Part shown: positions 1-9,114 of the stretch, piece by piece
Layout of the letters: the number at the start of each line of letters is the position of its first letter
How positions within the stretch are numbered: position 1 is the stretch's first letter
Source of the DNA: JBJYKD01 sp049310025
GTDB taxonomy: Bacteria > Bacillota > Thermosediminibacteria > Thermosediminibacterales > Tepidanaerobacteraceae
DNA: 64,000 bases
Reading direction: 5' to 3'
Assembly (NCBI RefSeq): GCF_049310025.1
Contig: NZ_JBJYKD010000001.1
Span: 124,001-188,000 of the forward strand
Translations under genes and position numbers: made by a program
The notes under the pieces: generated by a model
Told to the model about the DNA's origin: nothing
Seen by the model: the letters and a program-made list of their open reading frames with translations, nothing else
Databases searched by the model: none

Positions 1-417
1 ATTTGCCTTTAAAAGTTTGATCACATTCTGGTCATTGTAATACGCCGAGGAGATTATAAACCCATCTATACTTTTCTGTTTTAAAAGGTTTATGTAAGTA
101 GCTTCTTTTTCGGAGCTGTAATCGGTATTGCATATTATTATGTTGAAACCAAAATCATTGCTGGCATCCTCAACCCCACGCGCCAGCTCTGCAAAAAACA
201 GGTTGGCAATATCGGGAATTAATAGGCCTAAAGTCAACGTGGATTTTTTAGTGAGGGCAGAAGCTATAACATTAGGGGTATAATTCAGTTCCTCCATTAC
301 TTTTTTTACTCTCTGGCGGGTTTTTTCAGAAACGGCACCGCTGTTATTTAAAACTCTTGAGACGGTGGCAATGGAAACCCTGGCTTTTTTGGCTACATCA
401 TAAATTGTCGCGGCCAT
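1..417 (-). CDS. LacI/GalR-family transcriptional regulator (5' part, cut by left edge)
   Basis: The start and first 139 codons of a LacI/GalR regulator are present; the gene continues beyond the left edge. The N-terminus MAATIYDVAKKARVS followed by IATVSRVLNNSG is the classic LacI helix-turn-helix and hinge helix (residues 4-50). The start of the periplasmic-binding-protein-like effector domain follows. The ATG at 417 directly precedes the conserved HTH, so the start is secure. The ligand is unknown because most of the effector domain is missing. Two operator-like palindromes lie upstream, which suggests autoregulation. Confidence 0.93.
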   Translation of the reverse strand, partial: MAATIYDVAKKARVSIATVSRVLNNSGAVSEKTRQRVKKVMEELNYTPNVIASALTKKSTLTLGLLIPDIANLFFAELARGVEDASNDFGFNIIICNTDYSSEKEATYINLLKQKSIDGFIISSAYYNDQNVIKLLKAN

Positions 418-477
418 ATCTAAACACTCCGTTTATAATTTTTGTTTTATATAAAATTGATACATTTGTAAGAAAAA

Positions 478-491
478 TGTAAGCGGTTACA
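478..491. promoter_or_regulatory. LacI-family operator candidate
   Basis: TGTAAGCGGTTACA is an imperfect palindrome with a central CG, the standard architecture of LacI/GalR operators. It lies 61 bp upstream of the regulator start. A further inverted repeat, ACATTT (462-467) with AAATGT (475-480), adjoins it. Binding by the adjacent regulator is inference. Confidence 0.6.
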
Positions 492-568
492 TTATGCTGA
501 CTTTTTTAAACCCCTCTCAAAACCTTGCCGGAAAACAATTTGACGTCATTTTTCGCAATTTTCTTTTT

Positions 569-582
569 TGTAAGGGGTTACA
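569..582. promoter_or_regulatory. Second LacI-type operator-like palindrome
   Basis: TGTAAGGGGTTACA has the same TGTAA...TTACA arms as the site at 478-491 but a GGGG centre. The two sites are 91 bp apart centre to centre, a distance compatible with looping. The rest of the 418-744 gap is AT-rich and holds nothing else I can support. Confidence 0.45.
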
Positions 583-744
583 ATTTAAATCGAAAAATAA
601 ATCATTTTTATTTTAACTGTTTGTTTAGATTATTCTATATAAACTTAAAAAATCCTTCTTCTTTGATAAAAAATTTTTATTTAATTGGCTGTAAATAAAA
701 GTAAAAAAATCTCCAATTCAACAAGATAAACCGTATAAAGGTCT

Positions 745-960
745 CTATTTCAACAGCTCCGATAATGGCTCGAACAGCGCCTCAATGGCTCTGTTGGGAT
801 TGGGTAATTTTAATCCCATTACCTGCGGGATGCTTAAGGCCATACCGATTAACAGATATACAGTGAAGGCTACTAACTCCCGCCACATCTTTTTCTTTAT
901 CAAGCCCGGTACCTCGAACATGATAATACCGGCAAACAATACCAACAGCAATACGATCAT
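745..960 (-). CDS. Small membrane protein at the end of the ger operon
   Basis: A 71-residue protein starting MIVLLLVLFAGIIMF. It has two predicted membrane helices (about residues 2-18 and 30-50) separated by a basic loop, then a polar tail. The ATG at 960 was chosen because AGGGAGG lies 7 nt upstream; an in-frame extension to 1104 lacks such a site and overlaps the gerC-like gene. It follows that gene by 41 bp on the same strand. Short membrane proteins are often found at the ends of ger operons, so a role in the germinant receptor is inferred from position only. Confidence 0.72.
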   Translation of the reverse strand: MIVLLLVLFAGIIMFEVPGLIKKKMWRELVAFTVYLLIGMALSIPQVMGLKLPNPNRAIEALFEPLSELLK

Positions 961-1001
961 GGTATCATCCTCCCTGAGATTCTCTTTTTCTATCCAGAAA
1001 T

Positions 1002-2195
1002 CTATTCTTCCGGGGTGCCGAGGGGTCTGGTTAAAAGGCCTATCTCCCGGACGTAAGCTTCCACTGTAATGTTTATCTCCGCCCGCCTGAACACCTCGTC
1101 CCACCTGTCTTCTAATTCCCGCCAGTCTTTTTTGAATCTCTGGTGAAAAGCATGGCCGAAGCCGAACACATCCACCCCATACTCATCGCGGGCTTTCCTC
1201 AGTGCCGCCGTCGCTCTCTTTTTGATTTCATCGGCCATTTCGCTTTCCAGAGCTTTTATCATTTCCGGTTCGGCCAGGTTCTGGCGGCTTTGCTGTTCCA
1301 CCATATCTCCTTCTGCCTTTATTTTAACGTTAAATCGCGGGTACTCACCGCCGCTTTCCGCTTCAATCCCCGTTTTTCCCCGCCTTATCCTGATGGATAC
1401 CTTTTTATCCGGCTCGTTCGGGCTGGGGACAGTAATTACTCCATCCATGGATTCACCTTTAAGCCACATCAGCCCCCTTGTTTCGTGGTCATCGAGCCAC
1501 CCGACAAGTTTGTCTTCTTTAAATATACCCACCCCCGAAATCATCACCTGCTTGTGACTCGGGGACCTGCTTTCCTGCCTGGGCCCCTGGGCAACCCCTG
1601 CTTCTTTAACCTCAACTCCGGTAACCGCCGGCTGTATCTCTTTGCTGGCCAGCATTTCCGCAAATTCCCTGAGCTGCACGGGATAACCGGTTCGCTTTCT
1701 TGTCAAAAAGCCTACTGCCTGGGCCGACGTCTTTTGCAGATCAGAATAGGTTTCTAAAAAGTCTTTTGCTTCTCCTTTGGCCACCATAATCCACATGGTC
1801 TCCCTGGGCTGCCTGTCCCGCTCAAAGAAATCCGTAACCATCTGCACTCCTTTTCTGGCCATTTGCTCTCCGATGACCAGAACAATGGAGTGACCCCAGT
1901 AAATATCCCGGGGGACCTTCATGGCAAGATACCTTTCGGCTTCTTCAATTGTTGCGCCTTCTGCTGAGACCACCAGGCTTGAAGATTCTTTCCCTATGTT
2001 CCCACCCTCGCCTCCGGCAGCGAAAGCTTCGGGTATGGCTATCTGCACCGTCAACCTGATGCGGTCGCCTTCCGTCCAGTCAACTCCCGCTCCCAGAACA
2101 ATGGCCACCTCATTTATCTCTCTGCGACTCCAGCAGCCTCCCAGAAGACCGGCTAAAGCAAAACAGCAGAGCAGGATGGAAATCTTTTTGATCAA
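1002..2195 (-). CDS. Ger(x)C-family spore germination lipoprotein
   Basis: A 397-residue C subunit of a GerA-type germinant receptor, a lipoprotein on the inner spore membrane. The N-terminal signal peptide ends in the lipobox LLGGC (Cys about residue 21), followed by WSRREINEVAIV, the hallmark start of mature GerC proteins. The length fits the family. Its ATG overlaps the end of the permease gene by 4 nt, so the two are translationally coupled. The order A-B-C matches known ger operons, which are transcribed in the forespore. The germinant cannot be deduced. Confidence 0.94.
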   Translation of the reverse strand: MIKKISILLCCFALAGLLGGCWSRREINEVAIVLGAGVDWTEGDRIRLTVQIAIPEAFAAGGEGGNIGKESSSLVVSAEGATIEEAERYLAMKVPRDIYWGHSIVLVIGEQMARKGVQMVTDFFERDRQPRETMWIMVAKGEAKDFLETYSDLQKTSAQAVGFLTRKRTGYPVQLREFAEMLASKEIQPAVTGVEVKEAGVAQGPRQESRSPSHKQVMISGVGIFKEDKLVGWLDDHETRGLMWLKGESMDGVITVPSPNEPDKKVSIRIRRGKTGIEAESGGEYPRFNVKIKAEGDMVEQQSRQNLAEPEMIKALESEMADEIKKRATAALRKARDEYGVDVFGFGHAFHQRFKKDWRELEDRWDEVFRRAEINITVEAYVREIGLLTRPLGTPEE

Positions 2196-3295
2196 ATATT
2201 TTTTCCTCCTTTTCCCCTAAGCAGGGTAACAAACAGCAGCACCAGGGGGATGCCCATTTCGAACACGATCAGCGCATATGGCGGCCAGGTCCTGGCCATA
2301 AAATCAAGCTGGTCTACAACACCCTCATGTATGAGTATTGATAATGCCACCAGAACCACTCCCACAGGCGCCACCAGCGGCCGGTAGTCTTTAAGCTCAA
2401 AGCACTGAGCGCTTCCCAAAACAGCGACGAAGTAAAATACCCCTACTTTTATGAAACCTCCAAGCACCCATGTTATAAAAATAACGTAATCAAGACGTTC
2501 CAGAAAATTGGCGATAGAAATCTCGCGTACCACGTTGAAGATGGGATAAATCATCGCAGACGTCATGTAAGGGCCGAACACAAGTAACGTCTCCAGTACG
2601 CTTGCTGATAAAAGAAAACCGGTCAACAGAATGGAGAAATCGGCTATCCGCCGTGCATCATTCGGCTTAGTAAGATTAACATAAGGAAGAATTATGGCAA
2701 AAGTAACGATTTCCCCCAGCCAACTGGCGGGCATAGCGGCTCCCTTCAAAACCTGAAGCAGGCCCGTGTCGAAAACAGGCAGCAACCTGGTCAGCTTCAT
2801 ATCCTTAATGGGCAATACAAAAACTATGGCCAGTAATCCCAGTATCAAAACAAACAGCTGGTTAAAGCGGCTTAAAACCTCCAGTCCATTTCGAGCCGCA
2901 TAGGCTGCCACGAGAACAACAAAAATTTGAAAAACCACGATCGGTGTTTCCGGCATTATGGTCGCCACCAGAAAGATCCCAAACTCCCGGATCACTTCTG
3001 CGTTCATATGCAGGAACCACCAGATATAAAGCAAGCCTACGATCTTTCCCGGAATCCTTCCCAGAATTTCCTCCGCGTATTCAAATAGGGTTTTACCCGG
3101 GAATCGGAGGCCCAGATTCGCCACAATACGTGCAATTAAAAACCCGACAGAGGTGGCAATAATAATTGATATCCATGCATCCTGTTTGGCGAACTTTACG
3201 GTTATGGCTGGTATACTGAGGAGCGCCGTAGGTAAAATCACGTTAACCATTAACATAACCGCCTGATCGCCGCCAATTCTACCCTTTTCAAGCAT
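2192..3295 (-). CDS. GerAB/ArcD/ProY-family spore germination permease
   Basis: A 367-residue integral membrane protein with about ten hydrophobic segments and the N-terminal pattern of the endospore germination permease family (an APC-superfamily branch related to amino-acid permeases). It is the B subunit of the germinant receptor and is thought to bind the small-molecule germinant. It lies between the A subunit gene (12 bp upstream) and the C subunit gene (4-nt overlap). The length is normal for the family. Confidence 0.93.
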   Translation of the reverse strand: MLEKGRIGGDQAVMLMVNVILPTALLSIPAITVKFAKQDAWISIIIATSVGFLIARIVANLGLRFPGKTLFEYAEEILGRIPGKIVGLLYIWWFLHMNAEVIREFGIFLVATIMPETPIVVFQIFVVLVAAYAARNGLEVLSRFNQLFVLILGLLAIVFVLPIKDMKLTRLLPVFDTGLLQVLKGAAMPASWLGEIVTFAIILPYVNLTKPNDARRIADFSILLTGFLLSASVLETLLVFGPYMTSAMIYPIFNVVREISIANFLERLDYVIFITWVLGGFIKVGVFYFVAVLGSAQCFELKDYRPLVAPVGVVLVALSILIHEGVVDQLDFMARTWPPYALIVFEMGIPLVLLFVTLLRGKGGKNI

Positions 3296-3307
3296 ATAAT
3301 TTCCCCT

Positions 3308-4948
3308 TCAAGTTTTCTGCCGGTTGTCCGGTGGAGCCGGTTTTAATCCATATTTTTGTCTTTCCTGATAGTATCCGACAATAGCCCGCGGGTTGGTGAA
3401 CATCGCCCACCATGGCGCCCGGAATACCACATCTTTCAGGTCTGCACCGGCTGTTGGAACCACCGGCGACAGGTATGGAACTCCGAAAGAACGCAGGGTG
3501 CACAGATGGACCCCGATAATTGCCAGACCACTGGTCAACCCGAACAGACCCAGGGTGCCTGAAAAAACCATCAGGGTAAAACGTAAGAGGCGAAAGGAAA
3601 TACTGGCGCTGTAATGAAAGGTAAAGGAGGAAATGCCGGTAAAGGCCACCACAATGACAGTGGCGGCGGCGATCAAACCGGCCCGAACAGCCGCCTCGCC
3701 GATGACCAGAGCGCCAACTATGCTCACCGCCTGGCCAATAGGTCGCGGCAGTCGGATACCTGCTTCCCTTAAAACTTCAAAAGTCACTTCCATAAAAAAT
3801 ACCTCCACAAAGGCTGGATAGGGCACCATCTCCCGCTGAGCCGCGATACTCAGTAATAGCGATGTGGGCAACAGCTCAGGATGAAAGCTGACTATGGCAA
3901 TATACAGAGAAGGCAGAATAAGTGATATAAACGCCGCCAAAAAACGTATAATCCGCACCGCCGAAGTAAACAAAAACCGCTCATAGTAATCCTCGGAAGC
4001 ATGAAGATATTCTATAAAAAGGCTGGGTACGGTCAGGACGAAAGGGGTGCCGTCCACAAAGATTGCCACCCGCCCTTCCAGCAGCATAGCCGCTACCCGG
4101 TCCGGTTTTTCGGTGTGATTCACGGTAGGAAAGGGGCTCCATGATTCCTCCTCTATAAGTTCCTCTATATAGCCCGATTCCAGGACAGCGTCAACTTTAA
4201 TTCGTTGGAGCCGGTTCTTCACTTCTGCTACCAGCTTATCGCTGGCAATGCCTTCGATATAAGCTATGGCCACATCGGTGTTGGTAACCCGCCCCAACCT
4301 AAAAGCCTCAATTTTCAGGTTCGGGTTTTTTATCCTCCTCCGTAAAAGCGATGTATTGACCCGCAGGGACTCGACAAAAGACTCCCGGGGCCCCCGCACG
4401 GTCGGCTCGGCTTCCGGATCGGTTATGGACCGCGATTCCCAGCCCCTCGCCCCGTTGACTATGGCGGTGTCATGCCCGTCCACCAGCAAAACGGTGTCCC
4501 CCGACAGGATCGCATGGACCACATCACTCACTTTATTCGTTTCCTTAATCTGATGTATGCACAGGCCTCGCTGTTTAATGAATTCCAGAGCCTGTGCTTT
4601 GGTGATCACACGACCCGGAACGGCCATCGGCACCTCCAGGGCCAGGGCACGCATAATCTGGTCACTTACCTGGGCTTTATCCGCAAGGCCGTCCGTATAT
4701 ATTAACGCCAGCCTAAGTTGTTCATTCTGAGCAAAAACAAACTCCCTGTAAATTACATCACTGCATTTATTGAGAATGGTTTTTAGTTGCTTCAGGTTGC
4801 TTTCCAGGTCCCTGCTGAGGAGCAGGTTTTCTAAAGATTCCATATGGGTTGCTCCGGCCGTTGATCGGTCGTTCAAAAGGTCATCCTGCTTTCTCTTGCT
4901 GTCCTTGCCCGGAGCACGAAATCTGCCGGATTTACGGGAACCGAACAC
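3308..4948 (-). CDS. GerA-family spore germination protein (A subunit)
   Basis: A 546-residue A subunit of a germinant receptor. It has a soluble N-terminal domain (about 1-300) containing NLKQLKTILNKCSDV and IYIEGI-type motifs, a membrane region with several helices (about 320-490), and a short cytoplasmic tail. The listed start is GTG at 4948, behind a GGTGG purine stretch. An ATG at 4843 with GGAG 8 nt upstream is a possible alternative giving a protein 35 residues shorter. It is the first gene of the ger operon. Confidence 0.94.
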   Translation of the reverse strand: MFGSRKSGRFRAPGKDSKRKQDDLLNDRSTAGATHMESLENLLLSRDLESNLKQLKTILNKCSDVIYREFVFAQNEQLRLALIYTDGLADKAQVSDQIMRALALEVPMAVPGRVITKAQALEFIKQRGLCIHQIKETNKVSDVVHAILSGDTVLLVDGHDTAIVNGARGWESRSITDPEAEPTVRGPRESFVESLRVNTSLLRRRIKNPNLKIEAFRLGRVTNTDVAIAYIEGIASDKLVAEVKNRLQRIKVDAVLESGYIEELIEEESWSPFPTVNHTEKPDRVAAMLLEGRVAIFVDGTPFVLTVPSLFIEYLHASEDYYERFLFTSAVRIIRFLAAFISLILPSLYIAIVSFHPELLPTSLLLSIAAQREMVPYPAFVEVFFMEVTFEVLREAGIRLPRPIGQAVSIVGALVIGEAAVRAGLIAAATVIVVAFTGISSFTFHYSASISFRLLRFTLMVFSGTLGLFGLTSGLAIIGVHLCTLRSFGVPYLSPVVPTAGADLKDVVFRAPWWAMFTNPRAIVGYYQERQKYGLKPAPPDNRQKT

Positions 4949-5031
4949 TCCACCACCCGCTTTTCATGTCTTTGCAAAATGTCGTCTTACGAATATATTT
5001 TTCCCAATTAAAAACCAAGTATACCTTTAAA

Positions 5032-5937
5032 TTACAATACACCCATTAGCTTCAACATTTTTAAAGCAGGGCCTCCGCCTCTTTCGCAACGGACCAATTT
5101 GTTTTCCCTGTGGGCGGCAAGTACAAGCTGCAGCAGTGCCAGATTTATTTTACATCTTTCGCCGAACACAAGCCTTACTTCATCGGCGCGTATCAACGCT
5201 TTTCTTAAACGCTTGAGGTCCTCTGGTTTATGTGTTACGCTCAAATCTATTATCACGCTGCCAAAGTTTTCGGTAGCCTGTCTTATTTTTACACTCTCCA
5301 CATCCGGTATATTTTTCAGCCCCAAAACCACATCTTCGATGTCTCCTTGAATTTCAATTACCGCCGATATTTCTTCACATTCAAGTTTTTCTCCTATCAA
5401 GATGTCAACAGGTGGATCAATGCTTAATATATTCCCCATTTCCTCGATATACTTTTCTATCACCAGGGCGCGAGCAGTTTTCATAGTACAGTCACTGTTT
5501 ATCCTTACCGATACCCGCCATTTGGTATTTTCACCCTGATTTTTAATTTTACCGCTTGAGCCTGTATGTATTAAACTGTTTATAATCTCCGTAAGCTCAT
5601 TTACATTGCCGTTATAAGCTTCTCCTTTAATCGCCGCAGTGGTCATTTCTTTAAGGGCGTCAAGGCATTCAAAAAAAATGTCCACCAGTTCATCATTAAT
5701 CTCCATCTCACCTTTTCGAAGCTTTTCAAAAAGGTTCTCCATTTTATGGCTGAAATCCGCCACTTCACCGAAACCCATGGTGGCTGACGAACCTTTCAAT
5801 GTGTGCACAACCCTGAATATCTCATTCAGAATATCCTGTTGTTCAGGTTTTTTTTCCAATTTCAGAAGAAGCTGTTCTAACCTTGAAAGCTGCTCCCCAG
5901 TCTCTTCAATATATGCATCAAGGTAATTCCATTCCAT
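5032..5937 (-). CDS. HPt / CheA P2-like / STAS-like three-part phosphotransfer protein
   Basis: A 301-residue protein that looks like the missing front half of CheA. Residues 1-105 form an HPt (P1) domain with the phosphorylatable His45 in VVHTLKGSSATMGF. Residues about 138-225 resemble the P2-like domain that normally sits between P1 and P3 in CheA (TMKTARALVIEKYIEEMG, later NIPDVESVKI). The last 75 residues (ALLQLVLAAHREN, ALKMLKLMGVL) match the C-terminal half of MlaB-type STAS domains, without the phospho-acceptor Ser/Thr. The ATG abuts the TAA of the CheA gene (TAAATG), so the two are co-translated. Phosphotransfer from the neighbouring CheA is inferred; the STAS assignment is by pattern. 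Confidence 0.85.
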   Translation of the reverse strand: MEWNYLDAYIEETGEQLSRLEQLLLKLEKKPEQQDILNEIFRVVHTLKGSSATMGFGEVADFSHKMENLFEKLRKGEMEINDELVDIFFECLDALKEMTTAAIKGEAYNGNVNELTEIINSLIHTGSSGKIKNQGENTKWRVSVRINSDCTMKTARALVIEKYIEEMGNILSIDPPVDILIGEKLECEEISAVIEIQGDIEDVVLGLKNIPDVESVKIRQATENFGSVIIDLSVTHKPEDLKRLRKALIRADEVRLVFGERCKINLALLQLVLAAHRENKLVRCERGGGPALKMLKLMGVL

Positions 5938-8253
5938 TTAAACCCCTCCCGCCAGTTCTTCGGGATTCAGGACAAGCACAATATTTCCATCTCCCAAAAT
6001 GGCTGCACCTAAAAAACACGTGGCAGACGAAAATTCTTCCGAGAGCGGCCTAACGATTATTTCCTGCTCCCCGACAAATTCATCCACCATAACTGCCATG
6101 CCGCTATTTAACACAACCAGCGGAATCTCTTCAAACTCATGCTCCTTTTGCATATCATCTTGAAGACCCATAAACTCCTGCAGCCTCAAGAGCGGCATTA
6201 CCTCCTGCCTGAGGACAACTATTTCTTTCCCCTTCATCCTCCTTACATCAACCGCTTTGATTTTTACCATCTCGCGCACACTCTCGAGCGGGAAAGCGTA
6301 ACGCCGGCCCTGCACGGTAATGAGCAGCACCCTCGACGTCACCATGGTCACGGGCAGTTCCATAAATACAGAAGTTCCCTTCCCCACCCTGCTGACCACG
6401 CGCACATTGCCTCCGAGTTTTTTAACCGTGTCCCGGATTACGTCCATTCCCACACCTCTGCCGGACAGTTCGGTTACACCTTCCGAAGTGCTGAAACCGG
6501 GTAGGAATAAAAGTTCTAATGCTTCGTCATCTTTCATCGCGGCTGCTTCTTCAATAGATACAAACCCTTTTTCAACCGCTTTAGCCCGTACAACATCAGG
6601 ATCGATGCCGCGCCCGTCATCTCTGACTTCAACCATGACCTTGTCTCCTACGCGCTGGGCGCTCATAACAAGCGTGCCTTCTTCCGGTTTGCCGTTTTTC
6701 AACCGCGCTTCGGGTTCTTCAATGCCATGGTCTATCGCATTCCTTATTATGTGCAGCATAGGATCGTAAAGAGCCGTTACTATATTTTTATCTATCTGTG
6801 TCTCTTCACCTTCGGTGACGAGGCGCACCTTCTTATTCAACTTCCTGCTGATCTGGCGAATCATCCGGGGGAAACGGTCGAAGATATAGCGCACAGGGAG
6901 AAGCCGTAAGCCCATAACTATATCCTGCAAATCCTTTCCTATTCTGTTCAGCAAAACCTGCCGTTCCTTCAGCTCTCTTGTTATCTCCGACAAACCGTAT
7001 TTTATTTCTACCTTTCTTATCATATAAGAAAGCCCGTTGTTCGCCACAATAAGTTCACCGACCAAATTCATGAGTTCATCCACTTTAGACTGTTCCACCT
7101 TCAATGTTTTTGTTGTTTCGCTCTCCGAACCGCCGTCACCCCTGCTGGTTTTTGCAGCAACTTTTTCATCCCTTTCCACAGCCGCCGGTTTACTGATATT
7201 AACCTGCTCTTTTTTGGCAGTTTTTCCTTTATCGTCCACTATCCAACTGATAAGCGCTGAAAACCTCTCAGGCCATTTGCCCTTATTTTTTTCATATGCA
7301 TCAATCAGGCTTTCTCCTTTTGCAATCCAGCCCATGGATTCGGCTGCTTTTTGCAGTAGGTTTATTACCATTTCCCCCCTCGAACGCTGTTCTTCCGGGG
7401 TTTGTACAATCTTGTAGAATACCTCCTGCTGGGAAATGATCAGATCCAGCACTTCGTTTACCTTATCTTCACTAACAGAAATAGTCTCAGAATTGCTTCT
7501 ACCCTCTACAATATCCCCAACTTCGTCCAGGCTTACTGTGGACACAAGTACCCTCATACTACTTTCCGGTCCTGCTGTTCCCCTTACAACATTTTCTATC
7601 TCCTGCGCGTTTTTACCGGTCACGACAATAAAAGTCAATGACACATAAGGTATAGAAGGGTCAAAATCTTGAAGTGAAGGCAATTCCCGCGTATCAGCAG
7701 CAATATGTACAACTTCTCCGATTTCTCTCAGTTTGCAGAAAACATCAAGTATATCAACCTCCATTGCGCCGGAGTCGGCTGTCTGCAGCGATACCTCGTA
7801 TATATCGCCGTCTTTATCATGCAGCAATTCACTCAAAAACTTTTTTCTTTCTTCCCGAATTGTGCATAATCTATTGCCGCCCGTATTAATCCCCGTCAGC
7901 ATCCTTGCGGAAAGCTGCAGGCAAACCGGATCGACAGGTTTCTCTAAATAAAGATTGGCTCCGGCCCGGAAGGCCTCCAAATAGTCATTTTCTCCCGATT
8001 CTGTGGAGATGATTATGGCGGGGACAAAACCGTAAAGCCCATGCCGCCTTATCTGTCTTATCAGCTCGTATCCATGCATTTTAGGCATATTTACGTCAAC
8101 CAAGAGAAGGTCAAATTTGTTTTTAAAATATTTTTCCAGGGCTTCATAACCGTTGGCGGCTTCTTCTATCTCAAAACCCGCATCCCGAAGTATCGAGCCA
8201 TGAAAGCCTCGCACCGCAGCAGAATCATCTACGATTAACACCCGGAATTTCAT
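5938..8253 (-). CDS. cheA: CheA-type histidine kinase with N-terminal receiver and no P1 (HPt) domain
   Basis: A 771-residue kinase core. Residues 1-120 are a receiver domain (acidic pair D9-D10, phospho-acceptor D53 in LLLVDVNMP, Lys in EKPVDP). A CheA linker-like domain follows (about 140-240). Next come P3 dimerisation (KVDELMNLVGELIVANN), P4 ATPase (N-box HIIRNAIDHGIE, G1 DDGRGID, G2 GRGVGMDV) and a CheW-like P5. No HPt domain is present; it lies in the next gene. I placed the start at the ATG at 8253, directly before KFRVLIVDD and behind a GGAAG site, which avoids overlap with cheR. CheA-receiver fusions are known (FrzE), but there the receiver is C-terminal. Confidence 0.93.
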   Translation of the reverse strand: MKFRVLIVDDSAAVRGFHGSILRDAGFEIEEAANGYEALEKYFKNKFDLLLVDVNMPKMHGYELIRQIRRHGLYGFVPAIIISTESGENDYLEAFRAGANLYLEKPVDPVCLQLSARMLTGINTGGNRLCTIREERKKFLSELLHDKDGDIYEVSLQTADSGAMEVDILDVFCKLREIGEVVHIAADTRELPSLQDFDPSIPYVSLTFIVVTGKNAQEIENVVRGTAGPESSMRVLVSTVSLDEVGDIVEGRSNSETISVSEDKVNEVLDLIISQQEVFYKIVQTPEEQRSRGEMVINLLQKAAESMGWIAKGESLIDAYEKNKGKWPERFSALISWIVDDKGKTAKKEQVNISKPAAVERDEKVAAKTSRGDGGSESETTKTLKVEQSKVDELMNLVGELIVANNGLSYMIRKVEIKYGLSEITRELKERQVLLNRIGKDLQDIVMGLRLLPVRYIFDRFPRMIRQISRKLNKKVRLVTEGEETQIDKNIVTALYDPMLHIIRNAIDHGIEEPEARLKNGKPEEGTLVMSAQRVGDKVMVEVRDDGRGIDPDVVRAKAVEKGFVSIEEAAAMKDDEALELLFLPGFSTSEGVTELSGRGVGMDVIRDTVKKLGGNVRVVSRVGKGTSVFMELPVTMVTSRVLLITVQGRRYAFPLESVREMVKIKAVDVRRMKGKEIVVLRQEVMPLLRLQEFMGLQDDMQKEHEFEEIPLVVLNSGMAVMVDEFVGEQEIIVRPLSEEFSSATCFLGAAILGDGNIVLVLNPEELAGGV

Positions 8254-8269
8254 AATGCTTCTTCCCACC

Positions 8270-9088
8270 TCATTTCTGGTATACAAATGCATTCTTAAAT
8301 CGACGCAGTTTAAAAACAGGAGTTATGCGGCTCATCGACTCCGAATGGCCCAAAAATATATAGCCGCCTTCCGCCAGGGCTTCATAAAAGTAAAGGGCCA
8401 CCTGCCTTCGCGATGCGTCATCAAAATAAATCAGGACATTCCTGCAAAAAATCACATCAAAATCCATCATTTTCCGCATTGCCGCCGCATCCATTAAATT
8501 TAACCGATAGAACTCAACCTTGTTTTTAATGTGTGGTATTACTTCATAAAAATCTCCGCGTCTTAAAAAGTAGCGCATTTTATACTCCTCTGGCACCAAC
8601 CGGACGGACCTTTCCGAATACAAACCAAGCTCAGCTTTTTCCATAACCGCCGTATTGATATCAGTCGCATGAACCTCCCAGGCCACTCCTTCCATGCTTT
8701 TGAGCATTTCTTCCATAATTATGGCCAGCGTATACGGTTCTTCGCCCGTAGAACACCCGGCTGACCAGACACGGATCTTTTGAAGTTTTTCCCCACGCTT
8801 TTTATCCAGAATCTCAGGCAGAACTTCTTCCGCAAAACATTTCAATTGATAATATTCTCTGAAGAAATAAGTCTCATTTACCGTTAAAAGATTGACCAGC
8901 TCTTGAAGTTCCTGCTCCATCACATCAAATCGCAGCCACGCAAAGTAACTTCTGAAATTTTGATGACCGGTTGCCTTAATGCGGTTTTCTATTCTGCTTT
9001 CGACATAATACTTTTTATGCTCTTCAAAGTAAATTCCGGTTTTCCTGTATATAAAATCTCTTAGCTTAACAAATTCTTCAACCGTCAC
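8270..9088 (-). CDS. cheR: CheR chemoreceptor glutamate methyltransferase
   Basis: A 272-residue SAM-dependent methyltransferase that modifies glutamates on chemoreceptors. It has the small N-terminal helical domain (1-75) and the catalytic domain with VNETYFFRE, the SAM motif WSAGCSTGEEPYTLA, and FDVIFCRNVLIYF. Length and architecture are those of ordinary CheR, with no tetratricopeptide extension. It lies 26 bp after the HEAT-repeat gene and 16 bp before the kinase start. Its probable substrate is the double-tip receptor of the same cluster. Confidence 0.96.
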   Translation of the reverse strand: MTVEEFVKLRDFIYRKTGIYFEEHKKYYVESRIENRIKATGHQNFRSYFAWLRFDVMEQELQELVNLLTVNETYFFREYYQLKCFAEEVLPEILDKKRGEKLQKIRVWSAGCSTGEEPYTLAIIMEEMLKSMEGVAWEVHATDINTAVMEKAELGLYSERSVRLVPEEYKMRYFLRRGDFYEVIPHIKNKVEFYRLNLMDAAAMRKMMDFDVIFCRNVLIYFDDASRRQVALYFYEALAEGGYIFLGHSESMSRITPVFKLRRFKNAFVYQK

Positions 9089-9114
9089 TTTTGCACCTCA
9101 TCTCAAAACACCCT

